A stretch of 64,000 nucleotides of DNA from Cryptomeria japonica (GCF_030272615.1 NC_081413.1:555605136-555669135), one strand, 5' to 3'; shown: positions 37,858 through 49,690, counted from the first letter of the stretch. Notes: a model not told the origin generated them from the sequence alone. Made by a program: numbers and translations.

Positions 37858-39356
37858 TGTTAATTACAGATGCAAATAGTAAAGCTCTAAGTCAATAGAC
37901 AATAAGATGAGAGGGGGGGGTGAATCATACAAACTTAATCTTCAATATACTCAATAGATTCAACCTCGGTAGCATATATACTTCACCAATATATCAAAAC
38001 TATGAAACATACTAACTTATCAACACATAATCATCACAACACATATAACACCAGCTTTAACGTGGAAACCCAAATAGGGAAAAACCACTGTGGGATTTCG
38101 GACCCATTAAGAAATATACTCTTCTAGAGTATGCTTGGTTAAAAGCCAATTCTGTTAAAGATTACAAACACATTGCTAGATGTGACCCGGTTAAGGGATT
38201 TCCCTCAGACCTGTTAGGATCTTCACTTTGTTAGAAGTGACCTTGTCAAAGGATTTCAAAGACTCACTTAGAATGTCACCTTGTTAGAGGATTTACAAAT
38301 AAGACTGTTAAGTCCACTCGGTTAAGAGATTTTCTGTCACTTTTACAAAACAATAGTAATAAAATATATCTACAACTTCACATCTAAAATGCTAAAGAAG
38401 ATTCTTATTTGCTCAAAACAATCTTGTCATAAGACTTATCTTGTCCCTTGTAGGGCTTGCTAGGCTTCCTTAATCTATTCTTCAATCAAATCTTAAACTT
38501 CTGTGCTCGGTAAACACTATGTAGCATCCCCTATGCTTACACTTGCCCGCATACATTGTTCATCAACAATTCCTTATTTATAAACAATTCTAACCGCTTT
38601 AATCATCTTGATCACATTTCCATGATCAATCTTAGCCATCAGATTTTCAATCTCGACTAGATTCAATGTATCCTTCGATCTGAAAAATGTTTTACCTTGC
38701 CTAAGGACTTGCATTCCTTTCTTCGAACTTGCACAAGGTTATTGTCGTTCAATCTGAGCTGTAGATCTTCCTGTCAAATTTCCATTGCCATAGATCTTTA
38801 ACAAACTTCATGTGTGGCGTATCAATCATTTAATCAACTCCAACTCATCAGCTTCCTTCATTAAATAATGCTTTTATTCATTTAATGTTGTCTGTTATAA
38901 CTCGGTTGTAACTCGGTTAACATTGAACTTCACTTGGTAGACATTTTGTCTTCATTAACCGATATCGATAACCTTAGGGTTTATCGACTAGGTTCCTTTG
39001 CTTGGTTACATAGTATAGTATTAAACATCATATTTAGAATATCAAAACAATCAAAACAACATGATCTTATCATTGTCTAACTCGATAATAGTTGCCCATT
39101 GAATAACTCATTTCTCCACTTTATTATCAAATCCTTTCGGTGTCACTTACCGACTTATTAACTTTCATTAAAACATACTTCTTAAGATATGGCAACATCA
39201 TACTGAATCAGAAAACCAATTTCTTGGCATCAATGACAAAATAATATTATTAAGACAGTGATCATCCTTCGTCAGTTATATCAATAGTCTTTCAACAACC
39301 TTCTCAATATCCTTATTGAAATACCAACAATCTCTCATTTTACTGTAATGCCAACA
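37858..39356 (-). repeat. Element F 5' LTR
   Basis: It ends next to the primer site. A TATA-like TTTATAAATAAGG on the minus strand lies near 38574-38585. It matches 31725-33216. Confidence 0.93.
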
Positions 39357-39361
39357 AAATC

Positions 39362-39475
39362 TTTCTTTGTTGGTGTCAGTGAATTGCCTTACCGGTGACA
39401 TAGGATTGTAAGGTTTCCATCAATGGAAAAACTTTCAATTACTTACAATGTCTCATTGGAGTGCATTTGCCAACA
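39362..39475 (-). repeat. E2 3' LTR, proximal part
   Basis: It matches 46370-46483 of the 5' LTR and ends GCCAACA next to the polypurine tract. Confidence 0.85.
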
Positions 39476-39490
39476 ATCTCCCCCTTTGGC
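39476..39490 (-). other. E2 polypurine tract
   Basis: The minus strand reads GCCAAAGGGGGAGAT before TGTTGGCA. It is identical to the tract of element F. Confidence 0.85.
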
Positions 39491-39696
39491 ATTGATGGCA
39501 ACACTCATGAGAAAAATAAGTGTCATCAAAAAATGTTGTCCAAAAAATGTACTTACCAAAAAATGTGCTTGCTCCCCCTAAGCTGATGAGTCCATTTACC
39601 ATTACTCTCTGTTCTGAATTTTTCTCATTACACTACTCCCCCTTTGGCATCAATGACAAAGGTTGTCAAAGTGTCAAAATGGTGTAGTCCCCTGCT

Positions 39697-42600
39697 TCAC
39701 CCTTGTAACCGGTTGGTTACAATTTGAAAAAGATCCACCAAAACCAGGTTCAGACTCTTAAGAAATTTCTTACTATCTTTTATTGTGGCCTCTGTCCTCT
39801 TAACTGTACCGGTTAGGTGTTGCATTTGTTCTGCCAGTGTTTTCTATCCTTGAATCAGGGCATTAGATATATCTTTCCTTAGAGAAGCGAGATAGTCCAG
39901 TTTTGGACTTAGTCTCCATTTAAGATCTTGAGCCTTACCTTTTATTCTATCTTTCTCTCTTTCCAACTTTAATAGTTCTCCCTCAAAACCTATTATCTTT
40001 TGCTCAAAAACTGATAATGAATTTGATGAGTTAATGAAATTGTTTGCTAGTTGATTTATCTCTTCTTGTATCTTACTGGTCTTTATATCAATATCAACTA
40101 TCAAAAAGTTAGTTTTACATGAGTCCATGTACAACATTTTGAATTCCTTAAGTGTCCTGCATAGTTCCAGTAGAAGTGTGTCAAATTGCCTTGTATAGTT
40201 CTTTATTTCTTCCTCAAAGAATTTTTGTTTTTCCTTCTCTAATCCTTCCTTGAATGCCTCCTTTTATTTGTTCAACTGTCACAGTGTTGTCAGTACTATA
40301 CTTAGACAAAGTTTCAAGTTGACTCAAAGAATCCTTATTATCTACATTACATTTTGGAGCTATCATCTTCAAAATTGGAATTGTATCATCTATAGCCTTA
40401 TATGCTTGTGAAATACAATCAGTTATTTTCTTAATGGAGTCCAAAAGAACTTTTGTTACATTATTTTTTTTGAATCCCTTCAGTTGAAGATCCAACATTC
40501 TATATTTCGCTAGTGGAAGCAATAATTTTTCCTATTGTGACCTTTGGTAGGTCAGTTTGAGTTTCCGCTTCCTTAACTAGGGGTTTGGTTTGCTCAACAG
40601 TTGCCGGTGGCACTGAATCTATGTGAACCTGTTGCTGTGATGGAGCCTGTTGCTCTGCTTCTTGATCATCCTGTTTCCCTGTGTTGTCATCTACCAGTTT
40701 ACCATCTGTGCCATCTGTTACCAGTTCCTTACTGAAATTAACTATTATTTCAATTGTATCCTTATCTACCACAATTTTAACCTTCTGAGCATCAATGTTC
40801 ATTGTGCATAATACCTCAGAGTTAGGATTCGTGTCCTCTTGTGGTGTCTCCATACTCTCACTACCCTGTTGATTAATAATAGTAGCTACCGGTGGAGTAT
40901 ATAAGGGCAGTGGGGTTAGATTATTTGTTATTTTTATGCTGGGAGGTCCACCAACCTTCCCTTTTCCTTTGTCCTTGTCTTTCTTATAAACTTTGATGGG
41001 TTTAGGATTTCTATATTCTTCCTGCTTTTCTTTTTCAACAAGGAATATAATCCATGCATTTGTAGTTTCCTTTGTAACCTCATTCACTCTACCAGCCATA
41101 AGTGTTATATGTTGGTGTGCAATTGAAAATACTGACCGGTTAGCTTCTAATATCATATCATCAATCTCCTTAGGCGAGTTAACTAGATAAACAGCAAGTA
41201 GTTTTTCTATTTTTATTTTCTTGTCAAGCTCTATAACAGCTTCCCTTCTAGATTCAAGTCTCCTAAACAGTTCTGCAGGTAATTCATCTACAACTTGCAT
41301 TAAAAATTTCTTGTAAATGTCCAAGTGTAGGATGACACTATTTTCAACCTTCTCTTTGTCATCAACTGATAATGAATCATATAGTTTATAGATGTTATTC
41401 AGCTGTCCATCCCCTATTATTTCATCAAGTAATTTATCTATTGGAGCAATGTTTTGTAGAGTCTCTTTCTTAGGTGTTGTCTTTTTCTTCTTTGGAGTTA
41501 ACTTCTTAGCTAGGGGCCTCACTGCCTATTGTTTTTGTCTAGTTCTTCTAGGTGTGGCTACCGGTGAAAGTTCTCTTTTCCTTTCAACTCTTTTGAATGC
41601 AGCTGGCATATCACTCTCTAAAGAAGTTGCTACTGGTGAAAGGTGAGTTTCAGGCTGTAATTCCTTTAACTCATCTTTAGTATGTTGGTTTTCTTGAGTA
41701 CATCTTCTTTTATAGCTCCACCTTTCCTAGATCCCCTTCTTATAGTTGCTTCCACTTTCTTTACCCTTTTCTTTGATTGAATTTGTCCTTCAATAGTCTC
41801 AGCACTACCAAATACTTTTTCTTTTGATTCCTTAGGTGCTTCTAGAAGGGCCTTCGCATATGTTTCAATTATGTGATCATCAATTTCGTAACCCATCTCA
41901 ATAACCCAAATTGTTCTTGGGATAACTGACTCCATCCAAATCTCGTCTTTCTTGATAAAAAAAACATATTTCATCCTTGTCTGTTCACTATTGCTTGTGA
42001 TAATCTTACTTTGGAGTTCATCTGGGCCTTTAGTGACTGAAAGTATTCATTTATATTCTTTTCTCTATTTCCACCCATATTGTTTAATAAGTTAGATAAC
42101 TATTTCCCTACCAGTATATCAAAACCAAGATTCTTGTTACCAATATTAGGCACCTGTTTTGTTATATGTAGCATTAAACATACAAGTAAATTTCCAAACC
42201 TAAATTTCCCTTTCTTGTCCTTCTTGATCTTTCCCAGATTGTCAATAAGTTCATCCTTTAACCATTCACATACATCAATTTTCACATTATCATTAACCAT
42301 ATCATGAGCACTTTTTATGCATAAACTAGAGACTAAATTAAGTCTGTTTGCATGTGTTGTTTTGTAACCTAGAATCATGCTAATGAATCTCACATTTGTA
42401 TCCTTAACATCATTCACTCTCAAAGATCTCTTGTCAAATGTTGTACCTATTAGTTTCATTACCAGGTCATTTGAGACTTTCTTTGTCTTGTCTGGTCTAT
42501 TACCGGTGGAGGGTAACCCTGTTACAGCTTTCACAGCTTCCTTGGTAATTTTATGAACCGAATCTAGCCAAAAGAATGCACCATGTACCCTGCTTAGAAC

Positions 42601-42942
42601 TATCCTTATAACTTCCTTGGGAAAATCCATAATACTGATGAATTCAGTGAATCCTAGGGTTTCAACTATTTTATGTTCAGGTTTTACTTTGTTGGAATCA
42701 TCACAGATAACAGTCTTATACATGTTTTTTATTTCCTCATCACCTAGTTCTTCTATATGACAATGTATGTACAACCTAGGGTCTTCTGCAAAGACTACCC
42801 CTTTTGGAATTTGTGAAAAAGCACCAACATTATCATCCTTTTTAGCAATTTCTAGAACTAACTGAAATACGGGTCGAGGGCATTTGATCACTTTGACTAC
42901 AGTAGGGTTTGCTATGAATTTAGGTATAGAAGAAGAAGCCAT
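39697..42942 (-). pseudogene. E-family accessory protein, copy 2 (about 1,000 residues)
   Basis: Start codon at 42942. In order: a roughly 280-residue domain to TAG 42100; continuation to a frame change near 41985; a Lys-rich part (41974-41666) and another frame change near 41680; TAG near 41526 (Gln likely); then 340 residues (41522-40500) with a Lys/Pro-rich start, a helical part and an acidic Gln-rich tail. Further pieces at 40522-40214 and 40137-39844 are coiled coil, and the frame ends at TGA 39697. The first domain is shared with the copy at 1-999. I recognise no enzyme motif. It lies between the Gag-like frame and the polypurine tract, where pol would be in an autonomous element. Confidence 0.7.
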
Positions 42943-43248
42943 AGATATAAATACCTTTATCTGCCTTAGGAATGGTTGCCTGTTGAATTTCTTCTCTTCT
43001 CTGCTTGGAATGCCTTTGCTCTAGGATTTTCATGCTCTTCAAATTTTGAATTCACGGTGAAATGAAAAGTAGAGCCAAAACACTACTTTATAATGTTAAT
43101 TCTGTCAACCACCATATTTAATGCTTGCCGGTTAAGTAATCATTTTAACTTATCTGCCAGTATAGAAGTGATTTCAACTTCTAACCATCAACCGAGGGAA
43201 TAATAGCATGTTTTGCATTTAGTTGCTAAACCCCTAAAATATTTTCCT

Positions 43249-45606
43249 TCAGTTTGATGAAGAGACTTCTGTCGGTGGAGTGTTACTCTATTCTGCCAAT
43301 GGAGAAGTATTCCTATCAACATTTAGTTCAGATTTCCTGATCCATTGTTTTGAGAATTCTTGTTTTACCTCTTTAACCTTTTCCTTACCTTTCAAACTAG
43401 GACCTTTGTTGTCTACCGGTGATGTCTTACTTCTACAAAATTTTGCAATATGTCCAATCTTGTTACAGGCATAACAAGCTACATTATTTTTTTGAATTGC
43501 TTTCCCATAGCCTATGCCGGTATGTGTCCTGCATTGATTAGATAGATGTCCAAATCTACCACATACATAACATTTCACATTCATTTTGCAGTTTTCTAAG
43601 TTATGACCAACTTTGTTGCATTGTGAACATTGACCGGTGGGTGGATTGGTGTTCTGATAATTTCTAGATCTACATTGATTTTCTCTATGACCATACTTAT
43701 TACAGTTAAAGCATTTGCCAAAGAATTTATAAGCATTAGGTTGTCTTACCAGTTTGTTGTGATCATGTGTGTTTGCAGTACCGAAGCTTTCTCCAATTTC
43801 AAAGCCAAGGCCATTAGTATCTGTAGCATCCTAAAATTGTGACACTTGCAATTTCGATTGCATTTCGGTCTTCACGATGGTGACGCAACACGAAACCTGA
43901 ATGGAGACCCCAAAACCTATTTATGACACCAAAAACTGCATTTTCTTGTACCCTGGCCTGATCCTCCTTTGCACCCTGCTGTCCCGGGAGGTGGGACCAG
44001 AGCGCCCAGCGCCCTGGTCCTTCAAGACCATGGCGCCCAGCGCCCTAGTCCCTGGCCCTATTTTGGGCCCGGTCTCCTTTGGGACTTCAGGTCTTTTTGT
44101 TTGCAAATTGAAAAATTATCTTTCCTTGTCGGCCCAAGGTCGGAAAAATCAGTCTTTCAACCCTAATTGGCAAGTATATAAACTACATTTTCCTCTCTCA
44201 TTTGGATGGATGGAAAAAAGGTGGAAACGATATTCAAACATTCAAGCATTCAAGCATTCAAGCATTCCTTCAAGCAATTGATCATTCTAAGTCTCCATTC
44301 AAGGCTAAGTGTTGCATTCGAGACAAGGATTCAACCATTGAAGAGGAGATCACATACTACTACATACAACATACAACAAATAACAACATCTATACCTTCA
44401 CACATAAGGATACAAACATCCTTACAACAAGGTACTAGTACTTGTTTTACATTACAATCATTTACATTTACAGCATTTCTCATTTCTTGGTTAATTCCAA
44501 AACCGGGGTTTGACCTAAGGGAAAACCCCTAATCCCTAACCCCCCAATTGTCTTCACTTTTCTATGTGTAGGTTGCAGGTACGTGGCTGAAATTGAAGAT
44601 CTGGAATCCTTGTGCAGAGACGAACAGATCCCCCTTCGTTTCGCGGATTTTTTGGAGGACCATGTGCACGCTGGGCGCCATCGTCCCGTCAACTTTTGCT
44701 CAAATTTGCAGGACAACGTCGTATCGACATTTTACTACTAATTCCAGGTCCGCAGCTTCATCCTATATCCCTATCTCAGTTTATAAGCGAATCTTTCTCA
44801 CTTTCTATGCATTCCTAGCTTAATCATTCTATCTACATTCTTTACAAAAGAGGGTAGCCTTGCTGTCTTAACCCTTGAAACTCATCTAGAATCCAATCTT
44901 GCACTGTGTGGGATTGGATCTTGTGGGTTTCAACCCCTCTTTTGAATGTAAAGTCTCCCCTAAGTGAAAACCGTCAACCCTAGCGACCTCCCTTCTCTCT
45001 CCTTGGAGTTGGAAGAGGGGAGAGCAACTAGGGTTCGATCATTTTCTGCTTTACAGTATCACCATTTGATTTCTGATTCTTTATCATCTCATTTAGTTCC
45101 TCTGAGCTTGTCTTGAATTTTTCTTTGTGTTGGATTGCAGCAGCTAGTTCTCCTTCCAAGATACCTTTCTGTCTCATGAGTTCATTTGAGTCATTTTGTG
45201 TGTGCATCAAATCTATCTTCAACATATCATTTTCATGACTGAGTCTTGTGTTTTCATTTGCAGCATCATTTAGTCTTCTAACCAAATCATCTTCATTCTT
45301 CTTCCTATCTTCATTTTCTTTACAGAATCTCATAGTCATATCTTGCATCTCATTCTTCATTGTATTGTTTTCTTGTCTCAATTTGTTTATTAGATCATTA
45401 AGAACTTCTTTCTCATCATCATCTTTTTGCATCTTTTCACAGAGTTCTCTTCTCTTATTTCTAACTCTGGTGTAATTTTATTGAAGTCCTTGAATAATAT
45501 CTTGAGCAGCCTTTAGATCATCTTCGAGTTTGATATTTTTTAATTTTTCTGCATCATAGTCTGAAAGAGCAGTTTCCAATTGTTCCATCAAGCTTTCCAT
45601 GTTTAC
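43249..45606 (-). pseudogene. E2 Gag-like protein: coiled coil plus four CCHC knuckles
   Basis: The frame starts near 45600 and meets one TAA near 45477 (Gln likely). It forms a long acidic/basic coiled coil (45432 to about 45061), is split by a single LTR (43822-45055), then resumes exactly in frame at DTNGLGF. Four knuckles follow: CFNCNKYGHRENQC, CSQCNKVGHNLENC, CYVCGRFGHLSNQC and CYACNKIGHIAKFC. A TAG at 43288 precedes a short tail ending at 43249. All four knuckles keep their CCHC residues, so nucleic-acid binding was probably selected. No capsid or protease domain is visible. Confidence 0.78.
43822..45055 (+). mobile_element. Solo LTR inside E2 Gag-like frame
   Basis: It runs TGTAGCATCCTAAAATTG to CTGCTTTACA with GTATC at 43817-43821 and 45056-45060. 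Removing it restores the Gag frame. A TATA-like AAGTATATAAAC lies at about 44174, facing plus. The segment 43980-44100 is unusually GC-rich, with two copies of GCGCCCAGCGCCCTGGTCC or its TAGTCC form. Confidence 0.9.
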
Positions 45607-45657
45607 CGGTGTCAAGATCTTCCTCAAGCTATTAGACTTCTAAAAATAGAGGACCAA

Positions 45658-45669
45658 GCTCTGATACCA
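45658..45669 (-). other. E2 primer-binding site (initiator Met tRNA type)
   Basis: The minus strand reads TGGTATCAGAGC, two bases inside the LTR at 45672. Confidence 0.92.
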
Positions 45670-45671
45670 AT

Positions 45672-46483
45672 TGTTAGGTTTCCCACAGATACTAAGAGGG
45701 AGGGGTGAATCAGTATCTTACTGGTTATAAGATTTTCTTAACTTAAAACATGTAAAGCATATTAATACTGCATACTGGTGAACCAGAAATAAAGTAATGA
45801 ACATATATAACAACAAACACATGAAAATGACACCATAACACAATAGTTTAACGAGGAAACCCGGTGTGGGAAAAACCTCGGTGGGATTTGTGACCCACAA
45901 TTTCCACTTACTGGCCAATAAGAGAATATTACTTACAATAGGGGCCTGCACATGCAAGAAGGCCAACTGCCTAGAGCTCACTGCTCAAATGGAAGTCTCA
46001 CTAACTTACAAAATAGATTACATAAATCCAATGTCTTGTATTGCTTCAGAATAGCATCTACAATGCCAGATCTAGTACTGATTTATAGCTTTGCTTCATA
46101 CATAAACCGTTAACCTATAATTCGCATAATAGGCCTGCCTTATTTCGCATAATTACATTCTTCCATACTTATCCTCTCTCTCTCATTCTTAGCAAAATGT
46201 TCTACAATGAACTGTTATATATATGAGTCATTTTACAATTGCCTAAGTCGGCTTACAATAATTTTTCAATTATTACAAAATAAATTACAAACAAAATTTC
46301 TATCGGCTTCTATGCCGGTATGCTTCCTTTCTCTGTTGGTGCCGGTGTTCTGTGTGCTAGTGAAGAATCTGTCTTTGCTAGTGCCAGTGAATTGCCTTGC
46401 CGATGACATAGGATTGTAAGGTTGCCATCAATGACAAAATCTTCAATCACTTACAATGTCTCATTGGAGTGCATTTGTCAATA
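45672..46483 (-). repeat. E2 5' LTR
   Basis: It starts TGTTAGGTTTCCCACAG and ends TTTGTCAATA beside the GCTAC duplication. A TATA-like TTATATATATGA lies at 46215-46226. It preserves the empty site into which F inserted in the other LTR. Confidence 0.88.
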
Positions 46484-46709
46484 GCTACCCTCTAATTTTC
46501 ATCACCTTCCTTCGTAATCATTTAGGTGATTTTGTGATTTTATCTAACATGTGGTTTTGTAGGGTATAGTTCCTAATTGTGTACTGCAGATACCGCTGGG
46601 ACTTCGTCTGACAACTTGTGGATATATCCTTTTTAATGAATGTTTACTTTTCTTTACTTTAGCTTGCATATGCATGTAGTGTCATATGACCGCTAAAGTG
46701 GGGGGTAAA
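46484..46709 (+). other. Element A 3' end and polypurine tract
   Basis: Noncoding sequence continuing from 31026. It ends in the purine tract AAAGTGGGGGGTAAA (46695-46709) directly before TGTAGTGTCG. Confidence 0.75.
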
Positions 46710-48370
46710 TGTAGTGTCGTAAATTGTACACCCTTGCTAGGGTGGTACAATTCCACACTTAGTTTAACACCCGCCTTAGTGTGTTTGCTTCTTGAATTGT
46801 AATTTCCCTTTAAGCATTTAATTAATTAATTTAATTAAATTTAAAGTCATATTTCATCACTCCCCACATCATAAAATTGGACCCTTACCCTAAGTATGCC
46901 CCTTTTTATTTTATTCCTCCAACAAATCATTAAATCATAAACCCTACTTATGTCCTATTTTGACCTTTAAGGCTCGATTTCGCATATCAAAACACCTTGA
47001 AATCAGATGTAATTTTGGGATTCACTCTAATATCATCATATCTAACGACCCTAAAAATTTGGTGAAAAGTTGGTCAGACCATGTGCAAAGTGCACATGGT
47101 CCTCGGATTTTTTCCCAAAATTTCGGGAGCATAATTCTATGATATTATAATGCTTAACCCCAAAATATTGGTCGTAAATTCAAATCCTAGGTCAACCTAA
47201 AGATGAAATTAAGTTAAAATTAAGATCTAGGGTTTCATACATAAGAGTTCTCTTTCTTCATTTGAAGGGATCTTTCTAAGAATCTAAGAGAAGGTTTTTG
47301 GAGCTCAAGGAGCCTTCTATGTAGTTAAAGAGAAGCCTATGTGGAGTCTTCAACAAAATTCAACAACATTTCATCAAGCATTCATCATCAATTAGGAGCT
47401 TTGAAGACATTGAAGAGTAATAGGAGGTCTAGTGAAAAATATCCCTCCGTTGGGGATTGGTATGATTTCATGTTATTTTCATGTCTTTGTATGAGCTTCT
47501 TTACATCAATTTGCACATTTACATTCATGATTTAGATCATTTAGCACATTTTACTTGGATCATTTTCATTTACATTTACATACATTTAGGGTTTACTCTC
47601 CAAAGCGTAGGGTAGCTCTAGTTTCTTATCATTTAGGATCTTGCATACACACAAGGTTCTAGCACACACATTTTCAGTGCATTATTGGCTATTTGTGGAG
47701 GTGGAAATCACCAACATAGGGGTTTGACTGAGGCAAAACTCTATATAGCCTCACAAACCCTTTCTTTTTAGTTGCAGGTGTAGAAACAAGTACCCAAAAG
47801 GACTTTCGGCTCAGAAAAAGGCACAAGTACCACCCAGAAGTCTCATAATTTCTCAAAACTATCAAGGAAAGGGGAATGGTACCTTGTTCCTACTCAGGAC
47901 AGGGGTGTGGTTCCTTGGCCCCCCTCAAAATCAGTGAATTTTGGCAGATTGAAGGTTTAGAATCTCCAGTTTGTAGTCTTTCAGTTACAACCTCCTGTCT
48001 GCAGAAACGAGATAGTGGCATGGCACCCTTGTCCTCGTCAGTTTAGCTCATTTTTCAACATCTGGTACACTTTCAAATTCGCCCCCTTTGTCTGCTTTCA
48101 ATATTTCAGTTTCAAATATGCAAGTTTGTTCAATTTTAGTTCAAATGTACTTCATTGTTTATCTCCTAGTCTAGTTGATCAATCAAACCTTAATTTTTTT
48201 CATGGCATACAACAAGAGGAATAGAAACCCTAAGAGATAATCCTTGTCTCTCTTTTTCTCACAAGAATTATCCAAAGTGAGCTATCTCCCTAGACTCTTT
48301 CGTACTCCCAATGTGTTTGCAAAAGTGGGATTAGGTCCTAGTCACTCGATCTCGCTTTTTCCCCTCCACA
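46710..48370 (+). repeat. Element A 3' LTR, complete
   Basis: It runs TGTAGTGTCGTAAATTG to CCCCTCCACA, 1661 bases. The part from about 46890 matches 5577-7055. It shows what the 5' LTR looked like before E1 inserted. The next five bases, CTATG, would be one target duplication. Confidence 0.88.
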
Positions 48371-48530
48371 CTATGTTTAATTTCTTTTATTCGTGTCTTT
48401 TTTTGTCAAAAACCAACGTGTTATTTTATATATATTTTTTTTACTCATTCATCAAATTTTGAAATGAATTACATTTTTAGAAACTAGATTCCATTCTAAA
48501 CATATTGAAATAAAATAAAATAATAGTTTT
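48371..48530. other. Short unassigned sequence between A and C1
   Basis: 160 AT-rich bases with no element hallmark and no frame. This is the only DNA in the window I cannot give to an element. Confidence 0.6.
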
Positions 48531-49668
48531 TGTATACACATAAAATTGGCTATGAGCAATTAAATAAATATTTTATATTTATTTAATAATTATTCTTCTA
48601 TTAAATAGTTACTTTGAAAAGATTAATTTATTTAATTCATTTTCATGTCTTTCTATTTATTAATATTTTATTAATTAATTCATTTATCCTATTCCTCTAA
48701 TTAATTAAATATCTAATATTTAATTATTCCTTTTAACCAAGTTAATTAAATATATAATATTTAATTATCTCCTTCAAACAATTAAATATCCAATATTTAA
48801 TAGTTATTCTCCTATCCTATAGTCTCAAATAATTATTTAAATCCCTTTTCCAACTCACCCTCCATCTCCACTTCATCTTCCCTTTGCCAACTCATCAAAC
48901 ATGTGGCTAAACAAATTAATATTTCTTAAATATTAATTCATCATTTATCTCCAACTTCAAAATTTAATGAAATTGTGTACATACACATATTTCATAACCA
49001 TTTCCTATATTCTCTCCAACGCCCCCTAGATCTTAGGAAGGACTTGAGTCCACTTATCCTCTCATGTCTAAATTTCCTCCAACCATCCCTAGATTCCCTT
49101 AGTCAACAACCCAGTCGAGGTGAGATGAGTGACACTTGTCTTCTCCTTCCCCCTTTCTCTCAACCTTCACCTTTGCTCACAGCCATCCAAAACTGCAAAT
49201 CTGATCATGACCGTTGATCTAAGAGACATCATCTCATCCTCTCAAGGTCTATAAAATCAAGAGCTTCAATTGAAAGGGAGTTGAGTCTTCAAATTGATCA
49301 TATGCATACGTGATTTTTTGAAGAAAATAGTAAATAGAAAATAGCAAATATCATATAGCATTTTAGCATAATCATGTAGTATTGCATATCACAGTATCAG
49401 TTAACTACAAGTTATCAATCCATTCTTTATATGCCATCTTGGAAGCCATCAGTGTATTGTCTGAGAGCACACCATCTGCAACTAGGAACAATGGAGTTAG
49501 GACACAATGAGACATAAGCCATGAAGGTAATATTAGTATTTTTATTTCATATGTACTTCATGTAGTTTCATTGGTTGAATTTGGATTTCCTGTATGCATT
49601 TCCATTTGTATTTTATGAAACTAACTTATTACAGGTAACATTGTGAGGATGAAATTCAAGTCGACACA
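48531..49668 (+). repeat. C1 5' LTR
   Basis: It runs TGTATACACATAAAATTGGC to CAAGTCGACACA. A TATA-like TATAAAAT lies at 49250-49257. An inverted copy of the same LTR family stands at 54089-55233. Confidence 0.9.
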
Positions 49669-49690
49669 TTTTGGCATCCACCGTGGGGCT
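49669..49690 (+). other. C1 primer-binding-site-like tract
   Basis: TTTTGGCATCCACCGTGGGG directly follows the LTR, with TGG as expected for pairing with tRNA CCA. The tRNA is not identified. Confidence 0.6.

Larger units (their letters stand above)
31725..39356 (-). mobile_element. Ty1/copia retrotransposon F, near complete
   Basis: LTRs of about 1.5 kb (5' 37858-39356, 3' 31725-33216) enclose an initiator-Met primer site, a Gag-protease-integrase-RT-RNase H polyprotein (copia order) and a polypurine tract. The flanks TAATC (31720-31724) and AAATC (39357-39361) differ at one base. The unoccupied site in the other E2 LTR reads GAATC near 46365, so this is a mutated target duplication. About 20-25 differences are visible in the first 370 LTR bases, mostly transitions. 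Confidence 0.92.
31027..46483 (-). mobile_element. LTR retrotransposon E2, complete, non-autonomous E family
   Basis: It is flanked by GCTAC at 31022-31026 and 46484-46488. Right to left: 5' LTR 45672-46483, primer site 45658-45669, Gag-like frame 45606-43249 (split by a single LTR), accessory frame 42942-39697, polypurine tract 39490-39476, 3' LTR (39475-39362 and 31724-31027, split by copia element F). The only reverse transcriptase and integrase here belong to F, which has its own LTRs and duplication. E2 therefore lacks its own protease, RT and integrase. Confidence 0.85.
5577..48370 (+). mobile_element. Outer LTR retrotransposon A, non-autonomous gypsy-like
   Basis: A has a 5' LTR remnant (5577-7055), a primer-site-like tract at 7056, one long degraded frame (7400-11115) with protease and a G-patch-like segment, noncoding DNA (11116-11664, 30657-31026, 46484-46709), a polypurine tract and a 3' LTR (46710-48370). 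The rest is later insertions: the LTR at 8315-8808, B and E2. No reverse transcriptase or integrase belongs to A, so it must have depended on another element, unless they were deleted. The start of its 5' LTR lies beyond E1, outside the window. Confidence 0.8.

Noticed and set aside
43901-44823. Several open frames in the GC-rich single LTR
   Set aside because: They come from local GC-rich sequence lacking stops. They overlap on both strands and show no conserved motif.
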